54,722 bases of DNA from Neoluteolibacter marinus (lineage in GTDB: Bacteria > Verrucomicrobiota > Verrucomicrobiia > Verrucomicrobiales > Akkermansiaceae): assembly GCF_014904755.1 (NCBI RefSeq), contig NZ_JACZFQ010000002.1, positions 1-54,722 of the forward strand. The letters run 5' to 3'. Under the pieces are notes generated by a model. That model was not told the origin of the DNA. It made no database searches and saw nothing but the letters and a program-made list of their open reading frames with translations. The translations under genes were made by a program, and so were the position numbers. This document shows, piece after piece, positions 31,386-40,621 of the stretch (position 1 is its first letter; every line of letters begins with the position of its first letter).

Positions 31386-33134
31386 GTGCTCGAACTCCAG
31401 GACGTCTGTTTCACCATTCAAAAGGACGGCGAGGCCGTCAACCTCGTCGACAAGGTCAACATCAAGGTCCCACGCGGGCATTTCATGGCGATCGTCGGTC
31501 CCTCGGGCTGCGGCAAGACCACCCTTCTCAAGACCATCGCCGGCCTGAACCCGGAGTCGGGCGGTGCGTTGTTTTGGGAAGGACGGAACCTTTCCGAGGA
31601 GGGGGACCTCGATCCTTCGGAGATCGGCTACGTGCCGCAGTTCTCGGTCGCCTACGACCCGCTGACGGTCGATGAGTCGGTGGAAGCCGCGACCCGCCTG
31701 CGGGTGAAGGTGCGCGACATGGAAGAACTCGACCGGCGGATCGACCGGGTGCTTGAGGAAGTCGGGCTGACGGCGATCGCGGACCGTCACGTCAAGGTGC
31801 TTTCCGGCGGCCAGAAGCGCCGTCTGGGACTGGCGATGGAGCTGGTGTCGGACCCAAAGCTGCTGCTTTGCGACGAGGTGACCAGTGGCCTCGACCCGCG
31901 GTCGGAGCGGGAGATCGTCCGCCTCCTCCATGACTTGTCCCGCCACGACGGGCGGATCGTCCTTTCGGTGACCCACTCGCTGGCCCACCTCGAGCTTTAC
32001 GATTCCATCCTCGTCCTCCACGAGGGCCGGGTGGCCTATCACGGGCCGCCGGAGCAGTTGAACCACTACTTCTCGGTCCACGACACCGAGGAGGTCTACC
32101 CGAAGCTCGCGACCCAGACCTCGGAACGGTGGCAGAGCTCGTGGATGAAGCACCGCGAGCCGTACTACACGAAGCTCGACCGCGACCGCACCAAGCTGAT
32201 CGAAAGCGGCGGCCTGCACCTGCCGCCAAAGCAAGCGGGCGGGGACCCGGACGAGCCGGAGCCGGAAAAAATCCGCACCCCGGGGTTCTTCACCCAGTTC
32301 ACCACGCTCTTGGCGAGGCGTTGGAAGATCTTCTTCCGCGACCGCGGGCAGGTGTTCCTGCAGCTCGCAATCCTGCTCTGCTTCCCGGTCCTGGTGACCC
32401 TGTTCAAGGACAACGCAATGGGACAGATCGCCAACTTGTCGGACACGCGGCAGGGCGGGCTGGAGGAAGTGCAGGAGCTGCAGACGGTCCGGCGCGACCA
32501 GGTGACGGTCGGGTCGGCCATCTCCGGGATCATCATGTTCCAGGTGATCCTGCTGTCGCTGATGGCGTCGAACAATTCCGCCCGGGAGATCGCCGGCGAG
32601 CGGCCGATTTTCGAGAAGGAGAAGTTCGGCGGCGTGCGGCCGACTGCCTACCTGGCGAGCAAGGTGACCTTCCTGGCCTGCCTGGTGCTGGCCCAGTCGC
32701 TGTGGATGGCGGTTTTCGTCAACCTCTTCGCGCCCTTCCGCGGGGCCGGGGGCGGCTTTGAAAGCCACATCATCTTCCTGCTGCTGGTGAACGGGGCGAT
32801 GACCGCGGTCTGCCTCGGGATCTCCGCGATGATGCGCACGGCCGAGCAGGCCTCGCTGCTGTCGATCTACCTGGTGGGTTTCCAGTTGCCCCTTTCGGGC
32901 GCGGTGCTGGCCCTGCCGGCCAGCGTCGAGGTGTTCACCCGGCCGTTCATTTCCGCCTATTGGGCCTGGGCCGGTAGTGTCAGCGCCTTGGAACCGAAGG
33001 TGCTGGATGCGGTCAAGTCGGTCATCTCGACCTCGTTGTCGAGCCGCGAAGCATGTATTTACACCTTGGTCTTCCACGTCGGCGTCGGCCTGATGGCAGC
33101 CTGGATCGGGACCCGCCGGCACCAATGGGACTAG
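31386..33134 (+). CDS. ABCG-like ABC transporter, ATPase fused to ABC-2 permease
   Basis: A half-transporter of 582 residues that would dimerise at the inner membrane, most likely as an exporter. N-terminal nucleotide-binding domain: Walker A VGPSGCGKTT (37-46), Q-loop YVPQF, signature LSGGQ (139-143), Walker B LLLCDE and H-loop VTHS (His197). A hydrophilic linker (about 245-310, with PKQAGGDPDEPEPEK) leads to an ABC-2 membrane domain with about six segments from residue 330 on, including the ABCG-like stretch NSAREIAGERPIFEKEK. The ATPase-then-membrane order and this motif are those of ABCG/White-type transporters. The start is a GTG at 31386. The substrate is unknown. Confidence 0.9.
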   Translation: MLELQDVCFTIQKDGEAVNLVDKVNIKVPRGHFMAIVGPSGCGKTTLLKTIAGLNPESGGALFWEGRNLSEEGDLDPSEIGYVPQFSVAYDPLTVDESVEAATRLRVKVRDMEELDRRIDRVLEEVGLTAIADRHVKVLSGGQKRRLGLAMELVSDPKLLLCDEVTSGLDPRSEREIVRLLHDLSRHDGRIVLSVTHSLAHLELYDSILVLHEGRVAYHGPPEQLNHYFSVHDTEEVYPKLATQTSERWQSSWMKHREPYYTKLDRDRTKLIESGGLHLPPKQAGGDPDEPEPEKIRTPGFFTQFTTLLARRWKIFFRDRGQVFLQLAILLCFPVLVTLFKDNAMGQIANLSDTRQGGLEEVQELQTVRRDQVTVGSAISGIIMFQVILLSLMASNNSAREIAGERPIFEKEKFGGVRPTAYLASKVTFLACLVLAQSLWMAVFVNLFAPFRGAGGGFESHIIFLLLVNGAMTAVCLGISAMMRTAEQASLLSIYLVGFQLPLSGAVLALPASVEVFTRPFISAYWAWAGSVSALEPKVLDAVKSVISTSLSSREACIYTLVFHVGVGLMAAWIGTRRHQWD

Positions 33135-33229
33135 CGAGAAAAAGGCGTGAACTGGCGGGCATTCCGTGGAAAGTTCCACGCGAAGCGGCCGTTTAGTTAT
33201 CCGCCAACTTACCCTTTAACAAAACTCAC

Positions 33230-33631
33230 ATGGCACGACGCGCCAGCTCAGGAATCAACCCCGGCATCCTCATCGGGATCGCCGTGTTCGTGGCCGCCGC
33301 CTTCTTTGGCGGCAAGGCTCTGCTCGGAAACAAGCGGGACTCGATCAGCGGGGCGCAGATCGACATGACCGACATGCTGGAAAATGCCAATCAGCTGCGC
33401 GGCAACGAATATGTCATCGAAGGCACGGTCGATGAAAAGCTCCGCTGGACCCCCGATCGCGGCCAGGTGGTGAGCTTGAAGGTCGATTCGCCCGGCGGCA
33501 GCGAATACGTCGGGATCGAGATCCCCGCCGAGTTCACCGACCTCAACATCGAACGCGAGCAGAGCTACGCGATCAAAGTGAAGTTCCGCCAGGGGGGCAT
33601 TCCGGTCGCCACTGAAATCAACCGCCTCTGA
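33230..33631 (+). CDS. Small membrane-anchored beta-domain protein, unknown function
   Basis: A 133-residue protein with one N-terminal membrane segment (about 13-31: ILIGIAVFVAAAFFGGKAL) and an extracytoplasmic domain of about 90 residues. Its pattern (NEYVIEGTVDEKLRW, QVVSLKVDSPGG, SYAIKVKFRQGG) suggests a small OB-like beta barrel. The leader before the ATG is A/C-rich (CTTTAACAAAACTCAC) without a Shine-Dalgarno motif. The next gene, encoding a large exported protein, begins 8 bases after the stop, so the two are co-expressed and may act together. I recognise no named family. Confidence 0.75.
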   Translation: MARRASSGINPGILIGIAVFVAAAFFGGKALLGNKRDSISGAQIDMTDMLENANQLRGNEYVIEGTVDEKLRWTPDRGQVVSLKVDSPGGSEYVGIEIPAEFTDLNIEREQSYAIKVKFRQGGIPVATEINRL

Positions 33632-33638
33632 TCACGCC

Positions 33639-35636
33639 ATGAGAACCTTTTCCCCATCCGGCACGCTTGCCGCCCTGCTGGCCACCGCCGCCGTTTCCCA
33701 CGCCCAGGTGCTGCACCCGGACGTCCGCGACCGCGCGACCAATCCGCCGGCCCGCAGTGGTGGCAACGACACCACGATCCAGCGCGAACCGGAGAAGAAG
33801 CCGGCCGGATCGCCCTATGGCAACGAGCTGCCCTTCTTCGACCCCTCGGCCGAGACCGTTTCATGGAACGGCCACACCTGGGCAGGCACCGACAACCGGC
33901 TGGTTGCCGCCCGCTTCGAGCGCTACCTGAACGAGCCCGAGGAGGACAACGAGGCCGCCAAGGAGTACCGCGACACCATCGACGAGATCCTCGAGTTCGT
34001 CTCGCCCCACCATGAGGGCGGTCCCGATTTCGCCGGTGGCGTTCGCCTGCTGCCAAAGGCGTCGTCGTTCCCGGCGGACGCCAAGTTGTGCGACTCGCTC
34101 TCGCAGGCGATCTACACCGCGGTGTTGGCAAAGAAGGATGTAAATGCCACCCGGGCCCTGAATGCCGCGATGGAGGAGGAAAAGCAGCGCGTCATCCGCA
34201 ACGCTGACATTCTCGCCAAGGGCACCCGCACCGGTGACCGCCGTTCGTTCGGACCCCAGGGAGGGAACAACAACAATAACAATCAGAACGGCAACAACCA
34301 GAACGGGAACAACCGGAACAACAATAACAACAACCAGCAGACCCAGAACCAGGGCAATACGGCGGACGGCACCGGCGTCGACTCGCTGTCCTACCGCGAG
34401 AGTGAACGACGGATCGATGAGATCGAGGGGATGAAGAAGGAGAACCTCTCGAAGGGGGAGATCCAGATTTTCCAGGCCAAGGTCCAGTACCAGGCGCTGA
34501 TGATGCAGTTCTTCGTCCAGCGCCGCTTCGAGCACGTGGTGATGGCCTCCCGGTTCTACAACCAGATTTTCCGCGACGGCGACAGCAAGCTGCACATCGA
34601 CAAGAAGTCCGACATGTCGAAGTTGTTCAGCGAGAGCCTCGGCACCAGCCCGACAGTGTCGGCCCTTGATTCGCTGGCCAGCGAGGCGATCCGCGACGTC
34701 GACCAGGGCGTCGAGGCCTTCAAGTTCCTGGTGGAGAAGAACGAGCTCCAGAGCGCCGCCAAGCGCCTCAGCGAGGCCTACATGGTCGGCGAATACATGC
34801 CGTCGATCCGGGTCCTGCCGCGGACCGAGAAGCGCAAGGTCCTCGAGTTCGTCCGCAAGTCGTACAAGCTCATCGCGGCGCTGGACGTGAAGGACTACGG
34901 CACCGCCAGGGATCTTGCCACCGAGCTGAAGGGCGAGTCGGGCGACTTCGACGCCACCAAGGCGGAAGCCGCGATCGCCACCTTCACCCGGGTCAGCGAC
35001 ATGCACATCAATGCCGCCAAGCTCGCGGCATCGCAGAACGACAACGAGAAGGCCGCCCAGGAGATCCAGAAGGCGATGGAAGTGTGGCCGCAGAACCCCA
35101 AGCTGGCCGAGTTCGACCGACTGGTGGAAGCCGGCGGCACGATGGCGGTGGCGAAGAACGACTTCGACCGCTTGCTGAGCGAGCAGAACTACCGCGAGGT
35201 GTTCCGCCGCCAGTACGAGATAGCCCCGGCCATTGCCGGCGATCCGCGCCGCGAGGATGCCTTCAAGCAGATCGTGACCAACCTGACGCGCATCGAGGGT
35301 GCGCTGGAGAAGGCGAAGGAGTTCAGCAAGATGGGCCAGGATTACGCGGCCTGGGAGCAACTCGCCGCGTTGCGCAAGGAATTCCCCGACGATCCGAAGC
35401 TGGGCGCCGAACTCGAGAGGCTGGCTCCCGATGTCGCCGACTTCACCAAGGCCCTCAACCGGGCGCGCGACTTCGAGGAGCGCAAGGACAAGCAGGTCGG
35501 CTCCGCGCTGTCCTGGTACCTGAAGGCCCGCTCGATTTATCCGCGCAGCGACATGGCGGACGCCGGCATCCAGCGGATGCTCGACGAGATCCTGCCCGAC
35601 CGCGAATCCAAATCGGCCGCGCAGGCGGACGAGTGA
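33639..35636 (+). CDS. Exported helical-repeat protein with Asn-rich low-complexity segment
   Basis: A 665-residue protein with a signal peptide (MRTFSPSGTLAALLATAAVSHA). Residues about 60-180 form an alpha/beta region. Residues about 209-241 are an Asn/Gln-rich stretch encoded by AAC/AAT repeats. The rest (250-655) is helical and TPR-like, with segments such as ASQNDNEKAAQEIQKAMEVWPQNPKLAEFDRL, here seen as KAAQEIQKAMEVWP, and YAAWEQLAALRKEFPDDPKL. The ATG is 7 bases after the stop of the anchored small protein. A periplasmic scaffold or assembly role is a guess from repeats; no enzyme motif is seen. The paired small gene suggests a two-protein unit conserved in the lineage. Confidence 0.78.
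   Translation: MRTFSPSGTLAALLATAAVSHAQVLHPDVRDRATNPPARSGGNDTTIQREPEKKPAGSPYGNELPFFDPSAETVSWNGHTWAGTDNRLVAARFERYLNEPEEDNEAAKEYRDTIDEILEFVSPHHEGGPDFAGGVRLLPKASSFPADAKLCDSLSQAIYTAVLAKKDVNATRALNAAMEEEKQRVIRNADILAKGTRTGDRRSFGPQGGNNNNNNQNGNNQNGNNRNNNNNNQQTQNQGNTADGTGVDSLSYRESERRIDEIEGMKKENLSKGEIQIFQAKVQYQALMMQFFVQRRFEHVVMASRFYNQIFRDGDSKLHIDKKSDMSKLFSESLGTSPTVSALDSLASEAIRDVDQGVEAFKFLVEKNELQSAAKRLSEAYMVGEYMPSIRVLPRTEKRKVLEFVRKSYKLIAALDVKDYGTARDLATELKGESGDFDATKAEAAIATFTRVSDMHINAAKLAASQNDNEKAAQEIQKAMEVWPQNPKLAEFDRLVEAGGTMAVAKNDFDRLLSEQNYREVFRRQYEIAPAIAGDPRREDAFKQIVTNLTRIEGALEKAKEFSKMGQDYAAWEQLAALRKEFPDDPKLGAELERLAPDVADFTKALNRARDFEERKDKQVGSALSWYLKARSIYPRSDMADAGIQRMLDEILPDRESKSAAQADE
34265..34361 (+). 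repeat. Asn/Gln-rich trinucleotide-like repeat inside an exported-protein gene
   Basis: Runs of AACAACAACAATAAC with interspersed CAGAACGGC code for alternating Asn runs and QNG units in about 33 residues. The base composition (A/C-rich) contrasts with the GC-rich surroundings. Such tracts are prone to length change by slippage in steps of three, which keeps the frame. Confidence 0.85.
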
Positions 35637-35648
35637 GGTCGGGATGCC

Positions 35649-35672
35649 GGGAATCGCCGTCGGGCGGTTCCC
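35649..35672. terminator. Hairpin between convergent genes
   Basis: GGGAATCGCC and GGCGGTTCCC form a 10-bp stem with one G-T wobble around the loop GTCG. It lies 12 bases after the stop of the exported helical-repeat gene and 34 bases from the end of the minus-strand gene. No T-run follows on either strand, and a second overlapping stem (CGGTTC with GAACCG) could compete. It may serve as a shared, Rho-assisted end for both transcripts. Confidence 0.45.
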
Positions 35673-35706
35673 GCGAACCGGCGGGGGCGAGCGGGACCTC
35701 CGGGCC

Positions 35707-36390
35707 TCAACCCGCGATCACAAACTTCGGATCGTAGTAGGAGACCGCTTTGACGGAACCGTCGACGTCGTCGTAGAGGACCACGACGTAGTTTCCGGCC
35801 GCGTCGGGACGGAACAAGGTCAGCGGCGTCTCGGCGTTGCGGAGGAAGATGCCGATGTCGCCGGCTTGCTTGCCGAGGTCGATGGTGGTGGTGCGCAGGC
35901 GCTTGACGCTGCTGGCTTCCTTCTCTTCGACACCCTCGCGCGCCAGGGCGAAGAGCGTTTCGGGATCGCGGTTGACGCTGATCACGGTCAGCCGGTAGCC
36001 GCTCTCGGCATCACGCTGCTTGAGGCGGAGGATCTTGATCTCCCATTTCTCCGGCTCGTCATCCTTCGCGGGCACCTTTTCGGCGAAGGCGATGAGGCTA
36101 ACGGTTTCCCCCACGCCCACGGTGACGGAGGTGGTGCCAGTCTCGGCCCCGTCGCGCTTCACGGTAACCTTCTTCGAGCCGGCGAGCAGGCCGATCCCCC
36201 CGGTGCGCTGGCCCAGCTTGTAGCCCTTCGGGTATTGGTCCTCGCCGTCGATCTCGAGATGCGCGTTGCCGGTGCCGGGGGCCACCGCATTGATCAGGCG
36301 GATGAAGCCGACCTTCGGCGGGGCTTCCTGGGCGGCCAACGGCAGCGCGGCGAGGAAGAGGGCGGGCAGCAGGGCCCACCACGCGCGCAT
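35707..36390 (-). CDS. Exported beta-rich protein following the Verru_Chthon cassette
   Basis: The ATG at 36390 gives 227 residues with a signal peptide (MRAWWALLPALFLAALPLAA). The mature part starts VGFIRLINAVAPGTGNAHLEI and goes on GGIGLLAGSKKVTVKRDG, a pattern reminiscent of small beta-sandwich domains of the DUF4397 kind, with low certainty. The gene begins 16 bases after the stop of the cassette gene A on the same strand, so it is likely the fifth gene of that operon and its product may be a periplasmic partner of the pseudopilins. The frame is open to 36423, which would overlap gene A. Confidence 0.72.
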   Translation of the reverse strand: MRAWWALLPALFLAALPLAAQEAPPKVGFIRLINAVAPGTGNAHLEIDGEDQYPKGYKLGQRTGGIGLLAGSKKVTVKRDGAETGTTSVTVGVGETVSLIAFAEKVPAKDDEPEKWEIKILRLKQRDAESGYRLTVISVNRDPETLFALAREGVEEKEASSVKRLRTTTIDLGKQAGDIGIFLRNAETPLTLFRPDAAGNYVVVLYDDVDGSVKAVSYYDPKFVIAG

Positions 36391-36406
36391 GGTGGCGGGG
36401 CGTCGG

Positions 36407-39376
36407 TTAGAAGTCGTTCTCATGGATCACTCGGGGTCGGTAAGTGCTCGGGTTGATGGTGCCGTCGTCGTTGCGCTCGCCGGGGTCGGCGAAAACGGTG
36501 AAGGCCTTCTTGCTTTCGGAAAGGATCTCGGGGTCCGCATTCGATCCGCGCGGTGGCGGAGCGAGGGCCTGGCCGATCACCCAGACGCGGAAGTTGCGGG
36601 AGCGGAGCGTGGAAGCCTCATAGACCCGCCCGAAGACTTCCTCGGCGGCGGAGTCGGTCCAGTGGATCTTGTTGCCCTGAGAATACATGTCGCGGTTGCC
36701 GAACACCGGCTCGTCGTTCTTGTCGCGGGCGGAGGCGATGTCGGCGGCACAGGCGAAGGGGCGCGAGCGCAGGATGGCCTCGGCGACGTGATCGGCGAAC
36801 TTGCTGTCGGTCGGGGCTCCGAGTTCGAGGGGCTGGGTCGGGGCGGCCATCAGCGAGGTCGTCTGGTGGCTCTTCGACGGGGCGAAGCACAGCAGCGGGT
36901 CCTGCTTCAGGGTGCCGGCCGCGAGCGCCCGGATGGCATCGGCGCTGGCGGTGTTGAGGTTCACGTTGCCGGCGATCTCCACCAGGTTGCCCTCGCGTTC
37001 GGCGGCGTCCAGGGAGGTCGACTCGCCGGCATGGAAGAGGTCGAGGAGATGGGCGGCGTGCCAGCCGGGAACTTCGAAGCGCGGATGCTCCGCCCGGCCG
37101 ATGCGCAGGGTGTTGCCGCCGCCGTAGCTCTGGCTGGCAACCGAGAAGGTGTTCACGCCGGGCCAGGAGGTCTGGCTCGTGGGCATGGTGCCGCCGCGGA
37201 TCGAACTGGTGTCGAAGATCTTGTCGTAGGCGGGCTGCCACATGATCGGGTCGTAGACCTTGCCCAACTCCATCGCGCTGTAGAAGCGTCCAAGGTTCGA
37301 CAAACGCATCGGCGCCTGCTCCGCGACGGGGGTCGGCCGGCCGGAAAGGAAGCTCGGGTCGACGGGGTCGATGCGCTGGTCGTCGGCGCTCAGCGACGGG
37401 CGCGTGCCGTAGGGACTGTCGTGGCCGATGTCGGGCCACTCGGACGGCAGCACGCGGCCGTAGACCTTGGGTTTGGCGGCGAGGTCGGAGCGATAGACGT
37501 TTTCCCAGCGGATGTTGCGGCGGTGCGGGCTGTAGTTGTTGGGGTAGGCGTTCGCGGCCTGAGGCGTGCCGAGGTAGAAGGCCATCCGCGGGTCACCCAT
37601 GTTGTTCTGGAAGGGGCCGGAGTTCCCGCCCGCGGTCGAGTGGCTGTGGGCCGGGATGGTGGCCCGGACGAACTGCCGGGATTTGCTCTTGGTGTCGTCG
37701 GGATAGTAGATGGTTCCGCCCGCCTTCCAGGTCTGGCTGCGCGATTGATCCACGATCTGCTTGTTCCAGCGGAAGTGGTAGCCGGAGTGCTGGTCCTGCT
37801 GGTTGCTGTAGATCTGGATCGGGCTCTGGACGAAACCCGAGGCCGGGCCGACGTCGATCTTCAACTGGATCCGCGACGGGTAAACCTGGTACTCGTCCGG
37901 CTTCAGGGTCACCTGGAACGGCTGGTGCCAGAGGTAGCCGTCTTCCTTGGTGGCCACCGGCGTGGCGACTTCGGGGTCTTCCGCCTGTTCTTCGAAGACG
38001 ATTCCCGGATTGGCGCCGGAGACGAAGTCGAACTTGGTCTCGAACGAGACCTGCCCTTCGCCTTCGACCGGCTGGTTGGTCATGTTCCAGAGCTCGACGA
38101 AGGTGCTGACGGTGATCACCACGAACAGGCGCCCGTCTTCGCGGAGCACGCTGTCCCAGTGGAAGCTCATCAGGAACTCGCTGACCAACGGGTAGCCGTC
38201 GACCCCGCGGTAGTTGTCGTCGGAGAGCGTCGGGTCGTTGTCGGTGTCGGCGTAGTCGAAAGCGTTCGCCGCGAGGGTGCGCAGGTAGTCGTCCGGGAAC
38301 CCGCCCTTGCGCTGTTCGAAATCGGGCAGGGCATTGCCGACCCAGTTGGCGAACTCATCGACCGCGGTGGCCCTCGGCTTCTCGAGCAGGGCGTTGAGGT
38401 TGAGCTTCGGCTGGCCGGCATACTCTTCCGAAATCCCGGCGGCGTAGGGGACGGTCGGCTGCTCCTCGTAGTGACGGATCACCGGGCTGGCGCTCTTCTC
38501 TAGGGCCGCGGCCACGGGATCCTCCAGCAGGCCGTACTCGTCGCGGACCAGCGGTGCTTCATGGCCGGTGGCCGCGACGATGGATTCCGGCGACACCATG
38601 GCCGGCCGGCCGTTGACGATCTTCTGCACCAGCTTGCCGTCGCCGTCGCGGGGAGCCATCGGATCCAGCACGTGGATCGCGACCTGGTCGAGTTTCAGCT
38701 CGTCGTCGGCGGGCGGCTCGGGGTTGATGCCGCTGGCGGGGAAGGGGTACTCGTTGCGGGCGTTGCCACCGTCGGGGCCTTCGTTGTTGCCCGCGGTCGT
38801 GGCATCGATCTTTCCCTGGAGGTCTTCGACCCAGTAGGCGTAGCGGGCGACGACGTCGCCGTTTTCATCCTCCACCGGGACCCACTCGGCCTGCGGGGAA
38901 TCCAGCCACGGCGGGCCGGCGATGGTCGCGAACTTGCCATCGCTGTCATCGTCTTCCTCGCTGCCGATCGCGATCTCCGGGGCTTCCAGGGTCCCGCTGG
39001 TGGCGGGCAGCTCGTTGCTGCTGAACAGCGGGATGTATCGGTAGCTGACGTCGTCCTCGCCGCCGGAACCGCGGGCGATGAACAGGCTGGCGGGAAGCTC
39101 GTGGCCTTCCGTCGGCTCCACCTCGGGAGTGCCGCCGATGATGAGGTAGTCGTCATTGGCGGTTTCGGTGCGCAGTGATGCCCGGAAATCCTCGAGGCCG
39201 GCCCGGGCGGCCAGCTCGGCGCGCTTGGCGTCGGCGAAGGAGCGCGCGGTCTTGCGCTCGATGCTGATCACCGCCATCAGGCCGACGGCGAGAATCAGCA
39301 GCGCGGCGGCGACGACCATGATCGCCGGCAAGGTGAAGCCGGCGGCCTGGGTCCGGGATGGGGGGCGGTCACGCAT
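36407..39376 (-). CDS. Verru_Chthon cassette protein A, GspK-like large pseudopilin
   Basis: A 989-residue protein with a pilin-like N-terminus (AAGFTLPAIMVVAAALLILA). After the predicted prepilin cleavage at Gly13 the fifth residue is Ala rather than the usual Glu, as in GspK of type II secretion. Two internal regions also look like GspK: GQPKLNLNALLEK followed by NAFDYADTDNDPTLSDDNY (like LDLNxLL ... DWIDxD ... GAExxxY), and GNVNLNTASADAIRALAAG followed later by ILRSRPFACAADI. It is much longer than GspK (about 330), owing to large beta-rich insertions. It is fourth in the D-B-C-A operon; its start overlaps the end of gene C by eight bases. It probably caps a pseudopilus. Confidence 0.85.
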   Translation of the reverse strand: MRDRPPSRTQAAGFTLPAIMVVAAALLILAVGLMAVISIERKTARSFADAKRAELAARAGLEDFRASLRTETANDDYLIIGGTPEVEPTEGHELPASLFIARGSGGEDDVSYRYIPLFSSNELPATSGTLEAPEIAIGSEEDDDSDGKFATIAGPPWLDSPQAEWVPVEDENGDVVARYAYWVEDLQGKIDATTAGNNEGPDGGNARNEYPFPASGINPEPPADDELKLDQVAIHVLDPMAPRDGDGKLVQKIVNGRPAMVSPESIVAATGHEAPLVRDEYGLLEDPVAAALEKSASPVIRHYEEQPTVPYAAGISEEYAGQPKLNLNALLEKPRATAVDEFANWVGNALPDFEQRKGGFPDDYLRTLAANAFDYADTDNDPTLSDDNYRGVDGYPLVSEFLMSFHWDSVLREDGRLFVVITVSTFVELWNMTNQPVEGEGQVSFETKFDFVSGANPGIVFEEQAEDPEVATPVATKEDGYLWHQPFQVTLKPDEYQVYPSRIQLKIDVGPASGFVQSPIQIYSNQQDQHSGYHFRWNKQIVDQSRSQTWKAGGTIYYPDDTKSKSRQFVRATIPAHSHSTAGGNSGPFQNNMGDPRMAFYLGTPQAANAYPNNYSPHRRNIRWENVYRSDLAAKPKVYGRVLPSEWPDIGHDSPYGTRPSLSADDQRIDPVDPSFLSGRPTPVAEQAPMRLSNLGRFYSAMELGKVYDPIMWQPAYDKIFDTSSIRGGTMPTSQTSWPGVNTFSVASQSYGGGNTLRIGRAEHPRFEVPGWHAAHLLDLFHAGESTSLDAAEREGNLVEIAGNVNLNTASADAIRALAAGTLKQDPLLCFAPSKSHQTTSLMAAPTQPLELGAPTDSKFADHVAEAILRSRPFACAADIASARDKNDEPVFGNRDMYSQGNKIHWTDSAAEEVFGRVYEASTLRSRNFRVWVIGQALAPPPRGSNADPEILSESKKAFTVFADPGERNDDGTINPSTYRPRVIHENDF

Positions 39377-40115
39377 TGTTGCCGAATCGTTGGATCACCT
39401 CGTAGACCTCGAGGTCGCGGTTGTTGGCGGCTTCGGTCGGATTGCCGCGCAGCGGGCTGGAGTCCCACTCCTTGGTCGACGTGAGTTTCCCCAGCAGCTC
39501 GCGGCGGGCGATGACCAGCCGGACGCGCACCGCGTCGGGCTGCGGCTCGGCGCCGCCGGGCTTCCAGTCTTCGTACTTCCCGGTGGCCTCGGCGAGAACG
39601 AGCGGCGTGGCTTCGAACGAAAGCACGCCGAAGGCGACCGGTTCATCGACATCCTGCTCGTCGAACAGCGACCCGACGGAGCCGGTGAGCAATTCCGGGA
39701 ACACTTCACCGCTTTCGTGGAAGCCGCGCATCAGGCAGCGCACGACGGAGTTCCCGACCTCGATGTCCTTCACGTAGTAGTGCAGCGCACAGAGGTCACC
39801 GGTCCGGCCGCCTTTCGACTGGGCGTCGTCCGGCTGCAGGGAAAGGAAGCCGACCCGGTCCTGCTTCCAGCCCTCGCCTTGCGGCTCGAAGACGGTGTCG
39901 TCGTGCCATTCCGCCTTGGAAAAATCTTCGCCCAGCTGGGTCAACACGGCGCGGGCCTCGCGCTCCGCGGCGACGCTGCCGGATCCGCGGTCATAGGTCT
40001 GGCCGGCTCCGCCGAGCAGGGTCGCGGCGACCAGCAGCAGCACCGAGCCGATGGCCATGGTGACCATCACTTCCAACAGCGTGAAGCCGCGGGGATTTCG
40101 GCGTGGCCCGGTCAT
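39369..40115 (-). CDS. Verru_Chthon cassette protein C, GspJ-like pseudopilin
   Basis: A 248-residue type IV pilin-like protein. The N-terminus RNPRGFTLLEVMVTMAIGSV has the prepilin peptidase site (Gly/Phe) with Glu at position 5 and the hydrophobic helix. The following QLGEDFSKAEWHDD and the beta-rich C-terminal domain (VGFLSLQPDDAQ, VVRCLMRGF, DAVRVRLVIARRELLGK) resemble the minor pseudopilin GspJ in size and order. The start overlaps the stop of gene B (ATGA), and the end overlaps gene A, so translation is coupled throughout. It fits the TIGR family known as Verru_Chthon cassette protein C by motif and position. Confidence 0.87.
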   Translation of the reverse strand: MTGPRRNPRGFTLLEVMVTMAIGSVLLLVAATLLGGAGQTYDRGSGSVAAEREARAVLTQLGEDFSKAEWHDDTVFEPQGEGWKQDRVGFLSLQPDDAQSKGGRTGDLCALHYYVKDIEVGNSVVRCLMRGFHESGEVFPELLTGSVGSLFDEQDVDEPVAFGVLSFEATPLVLAEATGKYEDWKPGGAEPQPDAVRVRLVIARRELLGKLTSTKEWDSSPLRGNPTEAANNRDLEVYEVIQRFGNNA

Positions 40116-40621
40116 GGCAGTTTGGTGACGAACTCCAGGTGCTTGCGTTTGTGGACGGGGGCGGTTGCCGGGGCCTCGACGGTGACGGTGACCTTGAGCA
40201 TGTCGGGGAACCCGCTGCGGGAGGTGTCGAGGTCGCCTTCGACCGTCGCGAGAAAGGCGATGTCGTCGCTGCCCAGCCGGTCGATCCCCGTTTCGTAACC
40301 GCCCGGGGGAACGGCACCGGCCAGGGTGCCGTCGCGGCGGAAGGCGAGGCTGAGCGGGTCGCCGGTCCCGAACGCTTCGCCCGGGTTCAGCTTGGGGAGA
40401 TGGGCGGACTCGCTGTCGCGGGCGATGCGGATCTCCGCCAGGCAGGCTTCGACGATGACCGGGGCGCGGGTTTCCGCTTTGGCCGCGGTGCCGGTTTCAC
40501 CGGCCTTGAGCATGGCTGCCAGGGCCAGCGGTGCGACCACTGCGAGCACCCCGATGGACACCATCGTCTCCACCAGGGAAATGCCGCGGTTCCCGCCGCC
40601 TCGTTGGATGCCGGCTTTCAT
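40112..40621 (-). CDS. Verru_Chthon cassette protein B, GspI-like pseudopilin
   Basis: A 169-residue pilin-like protein with N-terminus GGNRGISLVETMVSIGVLAV: prepilin cleavage site after Gly, Glu at position 5 and a hydrophobic helix. The short C-terminal domain includes IVEACLAEIRIARDSES and ends VHKRKHLEFVTKLP. Its small size and place between the GspH-like and GspJ-like genes match GspI. The ATG shares one base with the stop of gene D, and its stop overlaps the ATG of gene C by four bases. Confidence 0.87.
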   Translation of the reverse strand: MKAGIQRGGGNRGISLVETMVSIGVLAVVAPLALAAMLKAGETGTAAKAETRAPVIVEACLAEIRIARDSESAHLPKLNPGEAFGTGDPLSLAFRRDGTLAGAVPPGGYETGIDRLGSDDIAFLATVEGDLDTSRSGFPDMLKVTVTVEAPATAPVHKRKHLEFVTKLP

